Source: Euryarchaeota archaeon UBA486
GTDB taxonomy: Archaea; Thermoplasmatota; Poseidoniia; Poseidoniales; Poseidoniaceae
Direction: 5' to 3'
Assembly: GCA_002497765.1 (NCBI GenBank)
Contig: DAET01000064.1
Coordinates: 1 to 22,124 of the forward strand
DNA: 22,124 nucleotides
Shown: positions 14,675-21,972 of the stretch, in pieces
Position numbering within the stretch: the first letter of the stretch is position 1
How the letters are laid out: each line of letters starts with the position of its first letter
Translations under genes and position numbers: made by a program
The notes under the pieces: generated by a model
Told to the model about the DNA's origin: nothing
Seen by the model: the letters and a program-made list of their open reading frames with translations, nothing else
The model's database searches: none

Positions 14675-16129
14675 ATGGACCCCTACGAAATCATGATGAG
14701 CATGATTTTGGTCCTTACACCCATCATTTGTTGGTTCTTTACCCGCTCTCACACCGAGCACCGTATCCACTGGAGAAAATGGGCAGATGAATTCCACAAC
14801 AAACGCTACTACCTTCACGCCATGGGCTACATCGTCATCATTCGATGGAAATCCATCACGGACAAACTCAACGAACCGATGAAAACCCGAACGGGCCACT
14901 GGACAGAATGGGTCTACGGTATTGAGGGTGAGTTCACCAAGTGGTTTCAAGATGCATTCCGCAGTGATGCACTGACGGAGTTCCTCAATTTCCACTACCT
15001 GTTTGTTTACCTGTTTTTGATCTATGTCACCACCGTGTATTTCGCCTATTCTGGTGACCGGGACATGACGGACAAAGTCACCCTCAATTACCTCCTGATC
15101 TATGCGTTGGCCGTTCCGTACTACCTGTTCTTCAACGTTGAAGTGACTTCATCTTGGATTCCCGGCATGGACGCCCTGCTCTATCACGAGGGGTGGTACA
15201 CCGTGTTCTACGCCCTCCACGATCCGCTGGACAACGCCGTCCCAAGCCTGCACGTCGCCATTCCGTTTGGGATTTTGATGTTGAATTACCTCCACGTCAA
15301 GGAACAAGGTGGCACGCTCAGGGAGTGGCGCCACTGGCCCTACCATCTCTTCGTGTTGCTCAACACCCTGCTGTTCATCTTCACCATTCTCTACCTCGGC
15401 ATTCACTGGTTCGTTGACATCCCGCTTGGTTTGCTTATCGGTAGCATTGGGGCGTTGTTCATTCACCATCTGCAGCCCCGTCTTCGCAACGACCACGGGC
15501 CGGTGTTCAAGGGCATCGGGCGAGACAAGGTTCGCCGGCACATCGTGGTGGAAGGTATCGTGATGCTCGTCTTGTTGACGTGCATGATGATGGCCGTGAA
15601 CTTCCAAGAGGAGACCATCGACGAGCGTGTTTCGTTCCGTTTGGGCGAGGGCGACAGTACGTTTGAAATCATACAGAAATTTGACCCAGGCGACATGGTT
15701 CAGTCCAACATCACCAACCTGAACCACGCCTCGCAACTCGAAATTGTGGTGGTGATGGTTGAAACCAGTGTGCCCGCAATGGAAACGGGAGAAATTGATT
15801 GGGCGGTCATGAAAACCCTGGGTGAACACCGCACCGTGGCTCCTCAAACCACGTTGAGTTTGAACATCACTTCTCCGAAGATCTACCACTTCGTCGTCAT
15901 GCACTTCCCCGACGCTCAGGACAACGAATCCGTCATGGAAGTTCGTATCCTCAACGATTACGGCGACGACAAAATGGGGCAGGCCATGTTCCTCAGTCTG
16001 CCGTCGCTTTGGATGACCGGTTTCGTTGTTTACCGTCTCTATCGATTGAAGAAAGAAGGCCGGAGTTGGATTGATTCTACACCCTCTTATGTGTGGGCCT
16101 CATCGTCTACATCGGACGAAGAGGCGTAA
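14675..16129 (+). CDS. AUR1-like PAP2-superfamily membrane protein with an extra non-cytoplasmic domain
   Basis: This 484-residue protein has several transmembrane helices in residues 1-310 and the PAP2/AUR1-type active-site motifs: AVPSLHVAIPFG with His193 and GIHWFVDIPLGLLIG with His244 and Asp248. These residues carry out phosphate transfer at the membrane surface in lipid phosphatases and in inositol phosphorylceramide synthase-like lipid phosphotransferases. After a helix at about 292-310 a soluble domain of about 120 residues follows (about 312-435), rich in beta-type sequence. A last helix (about 436-456) and a short polar tail end the protein. The domain would face outward if the topology is conventional. 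The substrate is probably a polar lipid headgroup, by inference. The neighbouring divergent GDPD also acts on phosphodiesters. tatC follows 4 nt downstream, so the two are probably co-transcribed. Confidence 0.82.
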   Translation: MDPYEIMMSMILVLTPIICWFFTRSHTEHRIHWRKWADEFHNKRYYLHAMGYIVIIRWKSITDKLNEPMKTRTGHWTEWVYGIEGEFTKWFQDAFRSDALTEFLNFHYLFVYLFLIYVTTVYFAYSGDRDMTDKVTLNYLLIYALAVPYYLFFNVEVTSSWIPGMDALLYHEGWYTVFYALHDPLDNAVPSLHVAIPFGILMLNYLHVKEQGGTLREWRHWPYHLFVLLNTLLFIFTILYLGIHWFVDIPLGLLIGSIGALFIHHLQPRLRNDHGPVFKGIGRDKVRRHIVVEGIVMLVLLTCMMMAVNFQEETIDERVSFRLGEGDSTFEIIQKFDPGDMVQSNITNLNHASQLEIVVVMVETSVPAMETGEIDWAVMKTLGEHRTVAPQTTLSLNITSPKIYHFVVMHFPDAQDNESVMEVRILNDYGDDKMGQAMFLSLPSLWMTGFVVYRLYRLKKEGRSWIDSTPSYVWASSSTSDEEA

Positions 16130-16133
16130 GGGC

Positions 16134-16922
16134 ATGGAACGTGAATCCCTCCAAGCGACGGTCGAGCGGCTCGCTCAATCCTCCGGTGGCCAGATTCTCG
16201 CCTCCATTCGAGAAGGATTGCAGCGTTCGTTGAAGTTCTACGTTGCCTTCTTTCTCCTTGGCTTCATCGTCGCCTTCCCACTCACGAGTGCGTTCATCGG
16301 ATGGTTGGTGGACGAGGGGCGCTTGCCTGCTGGCGTTGAAATCATCGTGATTTCACCGGTGGAATTTTTGTTTCTCCAGCTTCGAATTGCGGGCTACGTC
16401 GGTCTCACCCTCGTCGCCCTCATGATCGTGGGCCAAGTCGCCATGCACGGTCTCCGCCACGAGGCCGTCGTTCAGCGAATTCAGGAACTCGATGTTTCTC
16501 TTCCCCGCCCCGGTCCTCGTCTTCTTGCTGCAGGCATAACCTCGGTGCTGCTGATGGTGGCCGGCCTTCTCTACGCTTGGTATGGGTTGATTCCGCTCCT
16601 CTTGGAATACCTGACCACCGACGCCCAACAAGCGGGGCTCTCCACGGAATGGCGTCTTTCGAATTACGCAGGTTTCATTGTCAATTTGCTTTCGGCCTCC
16701 GCCATTGGCTTTCAGGCGCCTTTGCTCACCACCCTCGTGCTTCGCTCGGGTGTAGCGACCCATCAGCAACTGGCCGCCTCACGACGCATCATTTGGTTTG
16801 GTGCCTTCGTGTTGGGTGCCTTCATGTCGCCACCGGACCCATTGTCGTTGTTCCTCGTAGCGATGCCCATCATTCTCTTGTTTGAGGTCGCCATGCTGGT
16901 CGACCGCTTCACTCGGAGTTAA
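16134..16922 (+). CDS. tatC: Sec-independent (twin-arginine) translocase subunit TatC, divergent
   Basis: TatC is the multi-spanning receptor of the Tat pathway, which exports folded proteins bearing twin-arginine signals. The protein (262 residues) has about six hydrophobic helices and the C-terminal TatC signature FVLGAFMSPPDPLSLFLVAM followed by PIILLFE, with Asp235 in SPPD. SPVEFLFLQLR near residue 74 matches the family's first conserved loop. The residue matching E. coli Glu170 in FEVP is Gln194 (GFQAP), and the cytoplasmic F..P.L...E segment that binds the RR motif is not clear. I chose the ATG at 16134, 4 nt after the PAP2 stop, because 21 upstream codons would only re-read the PAP2 tail. 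No tatA is present in the window. It overlaps the convergent PHP gene by 14 nt. Confidence 0.85.
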   Translation: MERESLQATVERLAQSSGGQILASIREGLQRSLKFYVAFFLLGFIVAFPLTSAFIGWLVDEGRLPAGVEIIVISPVEFLFLQLRIAGYVGLTLVALMIVGQVAMHGLRHEAVVQRIQELDVSLPRPGPRLLAAGITSVLLMVAGLLYAWYGLIPLLLEYLTTDAQQAGLSTEWRLSNYAGFIVNLLSASAIGFQAPLLTTLVLRSGVATHQQLAASRRIIWFGAFVLGAFMSPPDPLSLFLVAMPIILLFEVAMLVDRFTRS

Positions 16923-17796
16923 GCCGAACGTCAAGGGTTGTTGACTGGACGGGCATGTTGCCTGGGCGAGCCTGCCACGACAGCCCGTGAAAATCAGAAC
17001 CCACCGTCACGCCCATGCCGTGTGCAGCCGCCTCAACCGCAAGTTCATGTCGATAGGCGTCGCTATGACTTCGATGGACGGCTTCGATGGCGTTCACACC
17101 ACGTTCGTGAAGGGCTGCCACCAAGCGGGGGCTGGGTACGCCATAATACAGCGGATGGGCCAAGGAGGTGAAGCCACCTGCAGCGTTGACGGCGTTGACC
17201 GCCTCCTCAATGGTGGGCTTAACGTGTGCCACAAAGCCGGGCAAGCCATCACCAATCCACGTTTCAAAGGCTTCCTGTTTGGTCGACACGTAGCCTCGCT
17301 CAACCATCACTTCTGCAAGATGAGGACGCCCGACCGAACCGCTGGCTTTGGCGCTGACCTCCTCGATGGACACCGGCATACCGAGTTCACCAAGGCGCTC
17401 GCACATCGCCATCATTCGTGGAAGCCGCCCGTCTTGATGGGGAGCAAGCCATGCCTTGAACGAAGCAACATCTTCATCGTTTTCTCCAGGGACATGGTCG
17501 GGAAAATACGCCAAGAGGTGCCAGGACGCCGATGCGCGTTCACGACCAATGGAGGTGAGGTGCTCCTCGTCGGGGGGCAGTGCTGGCTCGCAGGTGATTT
17601 CGACCCCGGGCACGAAGGTCAAGCCTCGTTCACTTGCGGCCGCGTGAGCCTCCTGCCAACCCGCCGTGGTGTCATGGTCCGTGAGAGCCCAGAACTGAAC
17701 CCCTTCGCCGTGCATCAATTCTGCGACCCGCTCCACGGGGTGCTCGCCGTCGCTGTGAAGCGAATGCGAGTGCAGGTCGTAGCGTTGGGACCACAT
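16909..17796 (-). CDS. PHP-domain phosphoesterase (YciV/RNase AM-like)
   Basis: The protein (295 residues) carries the PHP metal-binding motifs in order: YDLHSHSLHSDG (His9, His11, Asp16), ALTDHDT (Asp40, His41), PGVEIT (Glu66), WHLLAYF (His93), SLAHPL and GSDFHG. These ligands build a trinuclear metal site for phosphoester hydrolysis. The wording and the inserted helical segment resemble the YciV group, which includes 3',5'-nucleoside bisphosphate phosphatases and 5'-3' exoribonuclease RNase AM. I chose the ATG at 17796 because GGAG lies 8 nt upstream and it places the first motif at the usual depth; a TTG at 17838 overlapping the previous stop is the alternative. It is the last gene of the folD operon. 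Histidinol phosphatase is less likely. Confidence 0.87.
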   Translation of the reverse strand: MWSQRYDLHSHSLHSDGEHPVERVAELMHGEGVQFWALTDHDTTAGWQEAHAAASERGLTFVPGVEITCEPALPPDEEHLTSIGRERASASWHLLAYFPDHVPGENDEDVASFKAWLAPHQDGRLPRMMAMCERLGELGMPVSIEEVSAKASGSVGRPHLAEVMVERGYVSTKQEAFETWIGDGLPGFVAHVKPTIEEAVNAVNAAGGFTSLAHPLYYGVPSPRLVAALHERGVNAIEAVHRSHSDAYRHELAVEAAAHGMGVTVGSDFHGLSWQARPGNMPVQSTTLDVRLNSE

Positions 17797-17834
17797 GATG
17801 CTCGCTCCGTGTTGGTTTCTTTCAAGCCTCGTTT

Positions 17835-18860
17835 TCAAAACAACTCGTCCAAATCGGGTAGGTCGGGCAGGTCAAGGCTGGGCGCAGTGGTCGGCGTTGG
17901 TGGTGACGGGAATGTTGTTGTCGGTTCAGGCTCGGGAAGGTCGGCGAAGAGGTCGTCCAAGTCCGGCAACATCGGCGTCGTCGATTCGGCCGATGGCTCG
18001 TCGGCGGACGGTTCGCTCTGGGGTTCATCGACGCCCTCGGCGAAGAGATCATCCAAGGAGGGCATGCTCGGAAGGCCAGCGTGTACATCGGTTGACGCTG
18101 ATGTGGGAGCAGGTGGTTCTGGGGAGGGTTGGTCAATGGGTTGTGCAGGAGCCTCGGTGGTGGCGACGACGTCTTCGCTGGCTTGAGTTGGCAGTGGCAC
18201 ACTGGCAGGTCCATCGGTTACGAACGCTCGACCGGGTTGAAGCCCGGGAATGGTGCTGGGGTCGCGTACCTTTGAATCGTCTTGCCCCGGCAAGGGGACG
18301 GGCTGAACGAGCACACGCTCGAGGGTTTGGCCGGTTTCTTCGTCGGCCGGTGCTGCTTCCCGTGGAGCGATGTTGGTTTGATTGGCGGCCTCAACGGCGG
18401 CCATGGTTCGCTGGACTTCTGCGCCAAATTCACCCGTAGACAGCGTGGAGATGGCCGAGTTGACTTGGGCTTGGTCGGTGACTTGATTCTCACCGAGAAT
18501 GCTTGTGAGGATGGAGGCCGTCGTTGGGTTTACGTCCCCTGACGTGTGTGGGATTCCGGTTGAAACGAGCGTGTCAAAGGTCTCTGCATCCGGCCGTGCA
18601 TACGAGTGCGTCAACTCGGGGATGGTCCGTTCTTGACTGGCGAGCCTCGCCACCACCAACATCACCAACATCACGCCCAAACCAACCCCTTCTTCAAGGG
18701 AAAAACCGGGCGCGCCTACAACATCCAACACCAAGTTCACGGCGGTAAGAATGACCGTGAGAGCAGCGGTGAGCGTGGCCGCTGCAGCGAGTTGAGGGGC
18801 GCGAGGGTCGTGGACCACGATGAGGGCTTGAAGTGCCCGTTTCTTAGCCCTTCTCGTCAA
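17835..18860 (-). CDS. Two-helix membrane protein with long disordered tail bearing three LPxLDDLF-like motifs
   Basis: I recognise no family. The 341-residue protein has a basic N-terminus (TRRAKKRALQ), two hydrophobic helices (about residues 24-48 and 57-74), a helical soluble part to about 170, and a Pro/Ser/Thr/Asp-rich tail of about 170 residues. The tail carries a repeated short motif: PSLDDLF (267-273), LPDLDDLF (298-305) and, ending exactly at the C-terminus, LPDLDELF (334-341). Repeats like these on a disordered tail suggest multivalent docking sites for a partner protein. The start is a TTG at 18860 overlapping the folD stop (TTGA); no ATG occurs before residue 64, although an internal GTG is possible. 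It is probably co-transcribed with folD and the PHP gene. Confidence 0.72.
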   Translation of the reverse strand: MTRRAKKRALQALIVVHDPRAPQLAAAATLTAALTVILTAVNLVLDVVGAPGFSLEEGVGLGVMLVMLVVARLASQERTIPELTHSYARPDAETFDTLVSTGIPHTSGDVNPTTASILTSILGENQVTDQAQVNSAISTLSTGEFGAEVQRTMAAVEAANQTNIAPREAAPADEETGQTLERVLVQPVPLPGQDDSKVRDPSTIPGLQPGRAFVTDGPASVPLPTQASEDVVATTEAPAQPIDQPSPEPPAPTSASTDVHAGLPSMPSLDDLFAEGVDEPQSEPSADEPSAESTTPMLPDLDDLFADLPEPEPTTTFPSPPTPTTAPSLDLPDLPDLDELF

Positions 18861-19735
18861 CGGTCAAGCGCCTGTTCTGCCGCACGAACCGTGTTTTCCA
18901 TGAGCATGGCGATGGTCATGGGGCCAACGCCACCGGGCACGGGCGACAACCATTCAGCGACCTCGCTCACCGCAGGGTCAACGTCCCCGGCGAGGCGCCA
19001 TCCCCGTTCTCTGGTCGCATCGTCGACTCGATTAATGCCCACGTCAACCACAACGGCCCCTGGTTTGATCCAGTCGGCTTTCACCATGTCGGGTCGCCCA
19101 ACGGCGGCCACCACCACGTCGGCTTCTCTGCAGACGGCTGCTGCATCATGGGTGCGGGAGTGAACCACGGTGACGGTGGCGTCCGCACCCTTCGCAGCCA
19201 ACAGCAGGGCGGCTGGCATACCAACAATTCTTGAGCGTCCCAACACAACGGCACGCTTTCCCTTGAGGTCGACGCCTGCCCAGCGAAGCATGCGCATGAC
19301 ACCGCTTGGGGTGCACGGCAGCATGCCGTCCGTCCGTCCTTGGACGAGTCGGCCGAGGTTCTGTGGATGGAAACCATCGACATCCTTGTCGGGGTGAATC
19401 AAATCAGTCAGGCCTTCCTCGTCCATGTGGGCGGGAAGCGGAGATTGAACGAGGATGCCGTGGACATCGTCGGCCTCGTTGAGGGCGAGGATGTGTTGGC
19501 GCAGCGATGCCTCATCCGTGTCAGAAGGCAATGCGATGTGAGTTGAACGGATGCCGAGTCGCTTGCACGTGTTGATCTTGGAATTCACATAGACGTGGGA
19601 GGCAGGGTCGTCGCCCACGATGACGACAGCGAGATGGGGCTGTGTACCACGTTCTGTCAAGTGAGTGATGCGGTCAAGCAACTCGGCCTCGACTTGGGAA
19701 GCGCACGCTTTCCCGTCCAATCGTTGTGCTGACAC
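18857..19735 (-). CDS. folD: Bifunctional methylene-tetrahydrofolate dehydrogenase/cyclohydrolase FolD
   Basis: FolD oxidises 5,10-methylene-tetrahydrofolate with NAD(P)+ and hydrolyses the methenyl product to 10-formyl-tetrahydrofolate in the cytosol, supplying one-carbon units. Signatures are all present: SHVYVNSKINTCKRLGI with Tyr49 and catalytic Lys53, GILVQSPLP, DKDVDGFHPQNLGRL with Asp120, PCTPSGVMRML, the dinucleotide-binding VVLGRSRIVGMP and the closing PVPGGVGPMTIAML. The length (292 residues) is normal. The start is a GTG at 19735 with a G-rich stretch upstream. It appears to head an operon with the LPxLDDLF membrane protein (4-nt overlap) and the PHP gene. If the organism uses tetrahydrofolate, this would be part of glycine/serine one-carbon flow, in line with the KBL-like enzyme at 4143. 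Confidence 0.96.
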   Translation of the reverse strand: MSAQRLDGKACASQVEAELLDRITHLTERGTQPHLAVVIVGDDPASHVYVNSKINTCKRLGIRSTHIALPSDTDEASLRQHILALNEADDVHGILVQSPLPAHMDEEGLTDLIHPDKDVDGFHPQNLGRLVQGRTDGMLPCTPSGVMRMLRWAGVDLKGKRAVVLGRSRIVGMPAALLLAAKGADATVTVVHSRTHDAAAVCREADVVVAAVGRPDMVKADWIKPGAVVVDVGINRVDDATRERGWRLAGDVDPAVSEVAEWLSPVPGGVGPMTIAMLMENTVRAAEQALDR

Positions 19736-19786
19736 GGGCTGCCCACCCTGACCGTTGCCTTGAGCGTTCCGAGTCGAACGGTGGCC

Positions 19787-20017
19787 TCAAAGCGGCGTTT
19801 TGATGCCGATGGCTCGGACGATGCACCAACCGGCTCGTGCTTCAAAAATAGCGAAGGCACCGCCAAAGATGCCACCGGCCACAGCGTACCATCCGAGCCC
19901 AACGGAGATCACATCGGTGGCCAGGAGGGCCGCCAAAATCAGTGAACCGAGGATGGCCCCGACGCCTCCGAGGAAGCGAGCCACCTTGCCCTTTGCATCA
20001 ATGTTGCACTCAAGCAT
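19787..20017 (-). CDS. DUF2892-like small membrane protein
   Basis: This 76-residue protein starts with ECNIDAKGKVAR, followed by two hydrophobic helices (about residues 12-33 and 37-57) and ends in ARAGWCIVRAIGIKTPL. The N.....R...G opening, the paired helices and the GWC.vRA.GI.T ending fit the DUF2892 family (related to the membrane part of YgaP-type proteins), whose function is unknown. I start at the ATG at 20017; upstream in-frame codons run into the tRNA gene and are not protein-like. A TATA-like AAATACT lies 21-27 nt upstream. It stands alone between folD (51 nt) and tRNA-Thr (50 nt). Confidence 0.72.
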   Translation of the reverse strand: MLECNIDAKGKVARFLGGVGAILGSLILAALLATDVISVGLGWYAVAGGIFGGAFAIFEARAGWCIVRAIGIKTPL

Positions 20018-20037
20018 GCTTATTATTGGGCCGCATG

Positions 20038-20044
20038 AGTATTT
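20038..20044 (-). promoter_or_regulatory. TATA-like element of the DUF2892 gene
   Basis: On the minus strand AAATACT lies 21-27 nt before the ATG at 20017 and after the tRNA 3' end, so it could drive a leaderless transcript of the small membrane gene. The match to the consensus is weak. Confidence 0.3.
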
Positions 20045-20067
20045 GAAGCACTGTTTGTGATGGTGAG

Positions 20068-20140
20068 AGCCAACGGAGGGACTCGAACCCCCGACCGTCT
20101 GATTACAAATCAGACGCACTACCAGCTGTGCTACGTTGGC
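20068..20140 (-). tRNA. tRNA-Thr (anticodon UGU)
   Basis: A complete 73-nt cloverleaf reads on the minus strand. The acceptor stem is GCCAACG/CGTTGGC, the D arm GCAC/GTGC, and the anticodon stem TCTGA/TCAGA with loop TTTGTAA, giving anticodon TGT. A T arm with TTCGAGT follows. The anticodon reads ACA and thus specifies threonine. The discriminator is U73, as in archaeal threonine tRNAs (bacteria use A73). CCA is not encoded and there is no intron in the anticodon loop. Confidence 0.97.
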
Positions 20141-20241
20141 CTTGCCTCACGGGTGCGTCCACCCCTTGATGAATCAAACGGAACTTCAAGCCCTAACGGG
20201 CGGACGGTCAAAGCAAAAAGTGAATCCCAGTTGGAAGGTTC

Positions 20242-21537
20242 ATGGACGAGGACGGCGCCATGCAGTTTCTCGCCAGTCACGGCCATCAGAAGACCGGCAA
20301 CGACGTGATTTTCAGTTGGCTCGCCCGCTACCAACAAGCTGCTGCCGCCGGGGCGGATGCTGTGAACGGGACGGTCGGTGCGCTCCTCAACGACGATGGG
20401 ACGTTGGCAATCAACGCGGTGGTGGACACCGCTATTCGTCAGGCACCTGCACCCGAATTCGCAGCCTATGCACCCTTGAAGGGACTGCCTTCTTTCCTTG
20501 ATCTCGCCGTGACCCTGGCTCTCGGAGAGCATCGTCCGACCCTTGAAGCCATGGGGGTCAACACCGGTGCAACCGCCACGCCAGGGGGTTCGGGTGCCCT
20601 GTACCTTGCAGCTTCAAACTTCGCAGAACGAGGTGATGCCGTCCTTCTCCGAGACCGATATTGGGGTCCTTACACGGGCTTTTTGCGAGGTTGTGGCCTC
20701 GGCATTACCACCTACCCCTTGCTTCCGAGCGAAGACCAACCGGCCACGCCACTGCTCGACCTCCGTGCCTTTGAACAGCGACTGGAAGAGATGGTGAATC
20801 AGCAATCCACCGTGATGACTTGGCTCAACGACCCAGCCCACAATCCCACCGGGCTCTCCTTGCCGCCAGAGAGCAGGTTCGCCCTGTTGAACGCCTTCAT
20901 GGAGAGCGCGACGCGGTCCGAGCACACCGGACACACCCTTCTCATCGATGCAGCGTACCACCTCTATGCCGATGAGCCGCACGGATGGGCAGAGACGATT
21001 GCCGAAGCCTTGGACGCTGGCCTTCCCTGGCCTGAAAACCTCCTCATCGTGTTCGCCATTTCACTCTCCAAATCCCATACCATCTACGGACTCCGTACCG
21101 GAGCCCTGGTCTGCTTGCACCCTGATGCGTCCAACATCGCCCGTCTCGAGGACGTGATGGGTGTCACCGGCCGTCAAACATGGTCGGCTGCACCACGCGT
21201 TGCTCAACATGTGCTCAGTGAACTCCATGCCACCGAAGCGGGAGGGACGGCCTGGTCCGAAGAACGGGACCGATTGGCAGCCCTGCTGACCGCACGGCGC
21301 TCCACCTTCATCACCGCATGCGAACGGTTGGGCGTGGGTGTCAACCCCAGTCATGACGGCTTTTTTGCGTGGTACGAGTGTGAGAACCCTGCAGCCATCG
21401 CCGAGGCGTGTGCCGATCAACACGTGTACTTGGTACCCCTCACAGGCGGCGTCCGCATCGGACTGTGTGCCGTCCCCGAATCAAAGGTGGAACGGGTTGC
21501 TCAGGCCCTTGCCCGTGCCGTGGAGGCCGTCAAATGA
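20242..21537 (+). CDS. Class I PLP-dependent aminotransferase (aspartate/aromatic amino acid type)
   Basis: This is a fold type I aminotransferase of 431 residues. The key residues are visible: NDPAHNPTG with Asn201, IDAAYHLYA with Asp236 and Tyr239, the Schiff-base lysine Lys277 in SLSKSHTIYGLRTGA, and the substrate-carboxylate arginine Arg405 in GGVRIGLCAVP. The SLSKSH.IYGLR wording fits the aspartate/aromatic subgroup (S.SKs.gLYGeRvG). It should transfer an amino group between an acidic or aromatic amino acid and 2-oxoglutarate, but the substrate cannot be fixed by eye. The ATG at 20242 is taken as the start; the ATG at 20260 has GAGG 8 nt upstream and is also good. The stop overlaps the zinc-ribbon membrane gene as ATGA. 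It is divergent from tRNA-Thr. Confidence 0.87.
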   Translation: MDEDGAMQFLASHGHQKTGNDVIFSWLARYQQAAAAGADAVNGTVGALLNDDGTLAINAVVDTAIRQAPAPEFAAYAPLKGLPSFLDLAVTLALGEHRPTLEAMGVNTGATATPGGSGALYLAASNFAERGDAVLLRDRYWGPYTGFLRGCGLGITTYPLLPSEDQPATPLLDLRAFEQRLEEMVNQQSTVMTWLNDPAHNPTGLSLPPESRFALLNAFMESATRSEHTGHTLLIDAAYHLYADEPHGWAETIAEALDAGLPWPENLLIVFAISLSKSHTIYGLRTGALVCLHPDASNIARLEDVMGVTGRQTWSAAPRVAQHVLSELHATEAGGTAWSEERDRLAALLTARRSTFITACERLGVGVNPSHDGFFAWYECENPAAIAEACADQHVYLVPLTGGVRIGLCAVPESKVERVAQALARAVEAVK

Positions 21538-21911
21538 CGCGACTGAGTCGTGAGAATTTCCTCATCACGGGTTTCGTATGCATTTTGTTCGGTGCTTCGA
21601 TGAGCGTGGCGGGGCTCGGACCCATGGCCATCACTGTGGGGTTGTTCGGTGTGGTGTTCTTCCTCGTCGGCATGAGCCTTGGTCGTCAAACGGGATTGTC
21701 ACCGGAGGCCATTGCGAACTGGCAGCCCGATGGCGAGCGACTCCCCGAGGCAGGCCGATTCATGTTTCGTGTGGATGTCACCCTCGATGACCCCATACGA
21801 ACCTCCGTTTTGTGCGGTTCATGCGGCCATGTTCAGGTGCAGGACGGTCATCGCCCTGCCTCGTACACCTGCCCATCCTGCGGTCTCCAACTGTGGGATG
21901 AAGAGGAATGA
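21534..21911 (+). CDS. Membrane-anchored zinc-ribbon protein, unknown function
   Basis: This 125-residue protein has two closely spaced hydrophobic helices (about residues 8-27 and 30-49), then a linker. A C-terminal four-cysteine ribbon follows: CGSC (Cys94, Cys97) and CPSC (Cys113, Cys116) in the pattern C-x2-C-x15-C-x2-C. It ends in an acidic tail (DEEE). Such a ribbon should bind zinc and could hold a protein or nucleic acid partner on the cytosolic face. The start at 21534 overlaps the aminotransferase stop as ATGA; a longer frame from 21408 only re-reads that gene out of frame. I recognise no named family. Confidence 0.78.
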   Translation: MTRLSRENFLITGFVCILFGASMSVAGLGPMAITVGLFGVVFFLVGMSLGRQTGLSPEAIANWQPDGERLPEAGRFMFRVDVTLDDPIRTSVLCGSCGHVQVQDGHRPASYTCPSCGLQLWDEEE

Positions 21912-21972
21912 ACGAGCGTCGAGGCCCCGCATTCAACGGTGATTTCAAAGGACGGAGGCGGCTGGGAGATGC

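Noticed and set aside
16987..18186. Plus-strand open frame of 399 codons across the PHP gene and the LPxLDDLF protein
   Set aside because: It spans two real minus-strand genes and includes their junction; the PHP metal-binding motifs decide the strand.
20151..20165. Small inverted repeat (GGGTG/CACCC) just upstream of tRNA-Thr
   Set aside because: Only five base pairs with a four-base loop in GC-rich DNA; no T-tract or TATA context supports a regulatory role.
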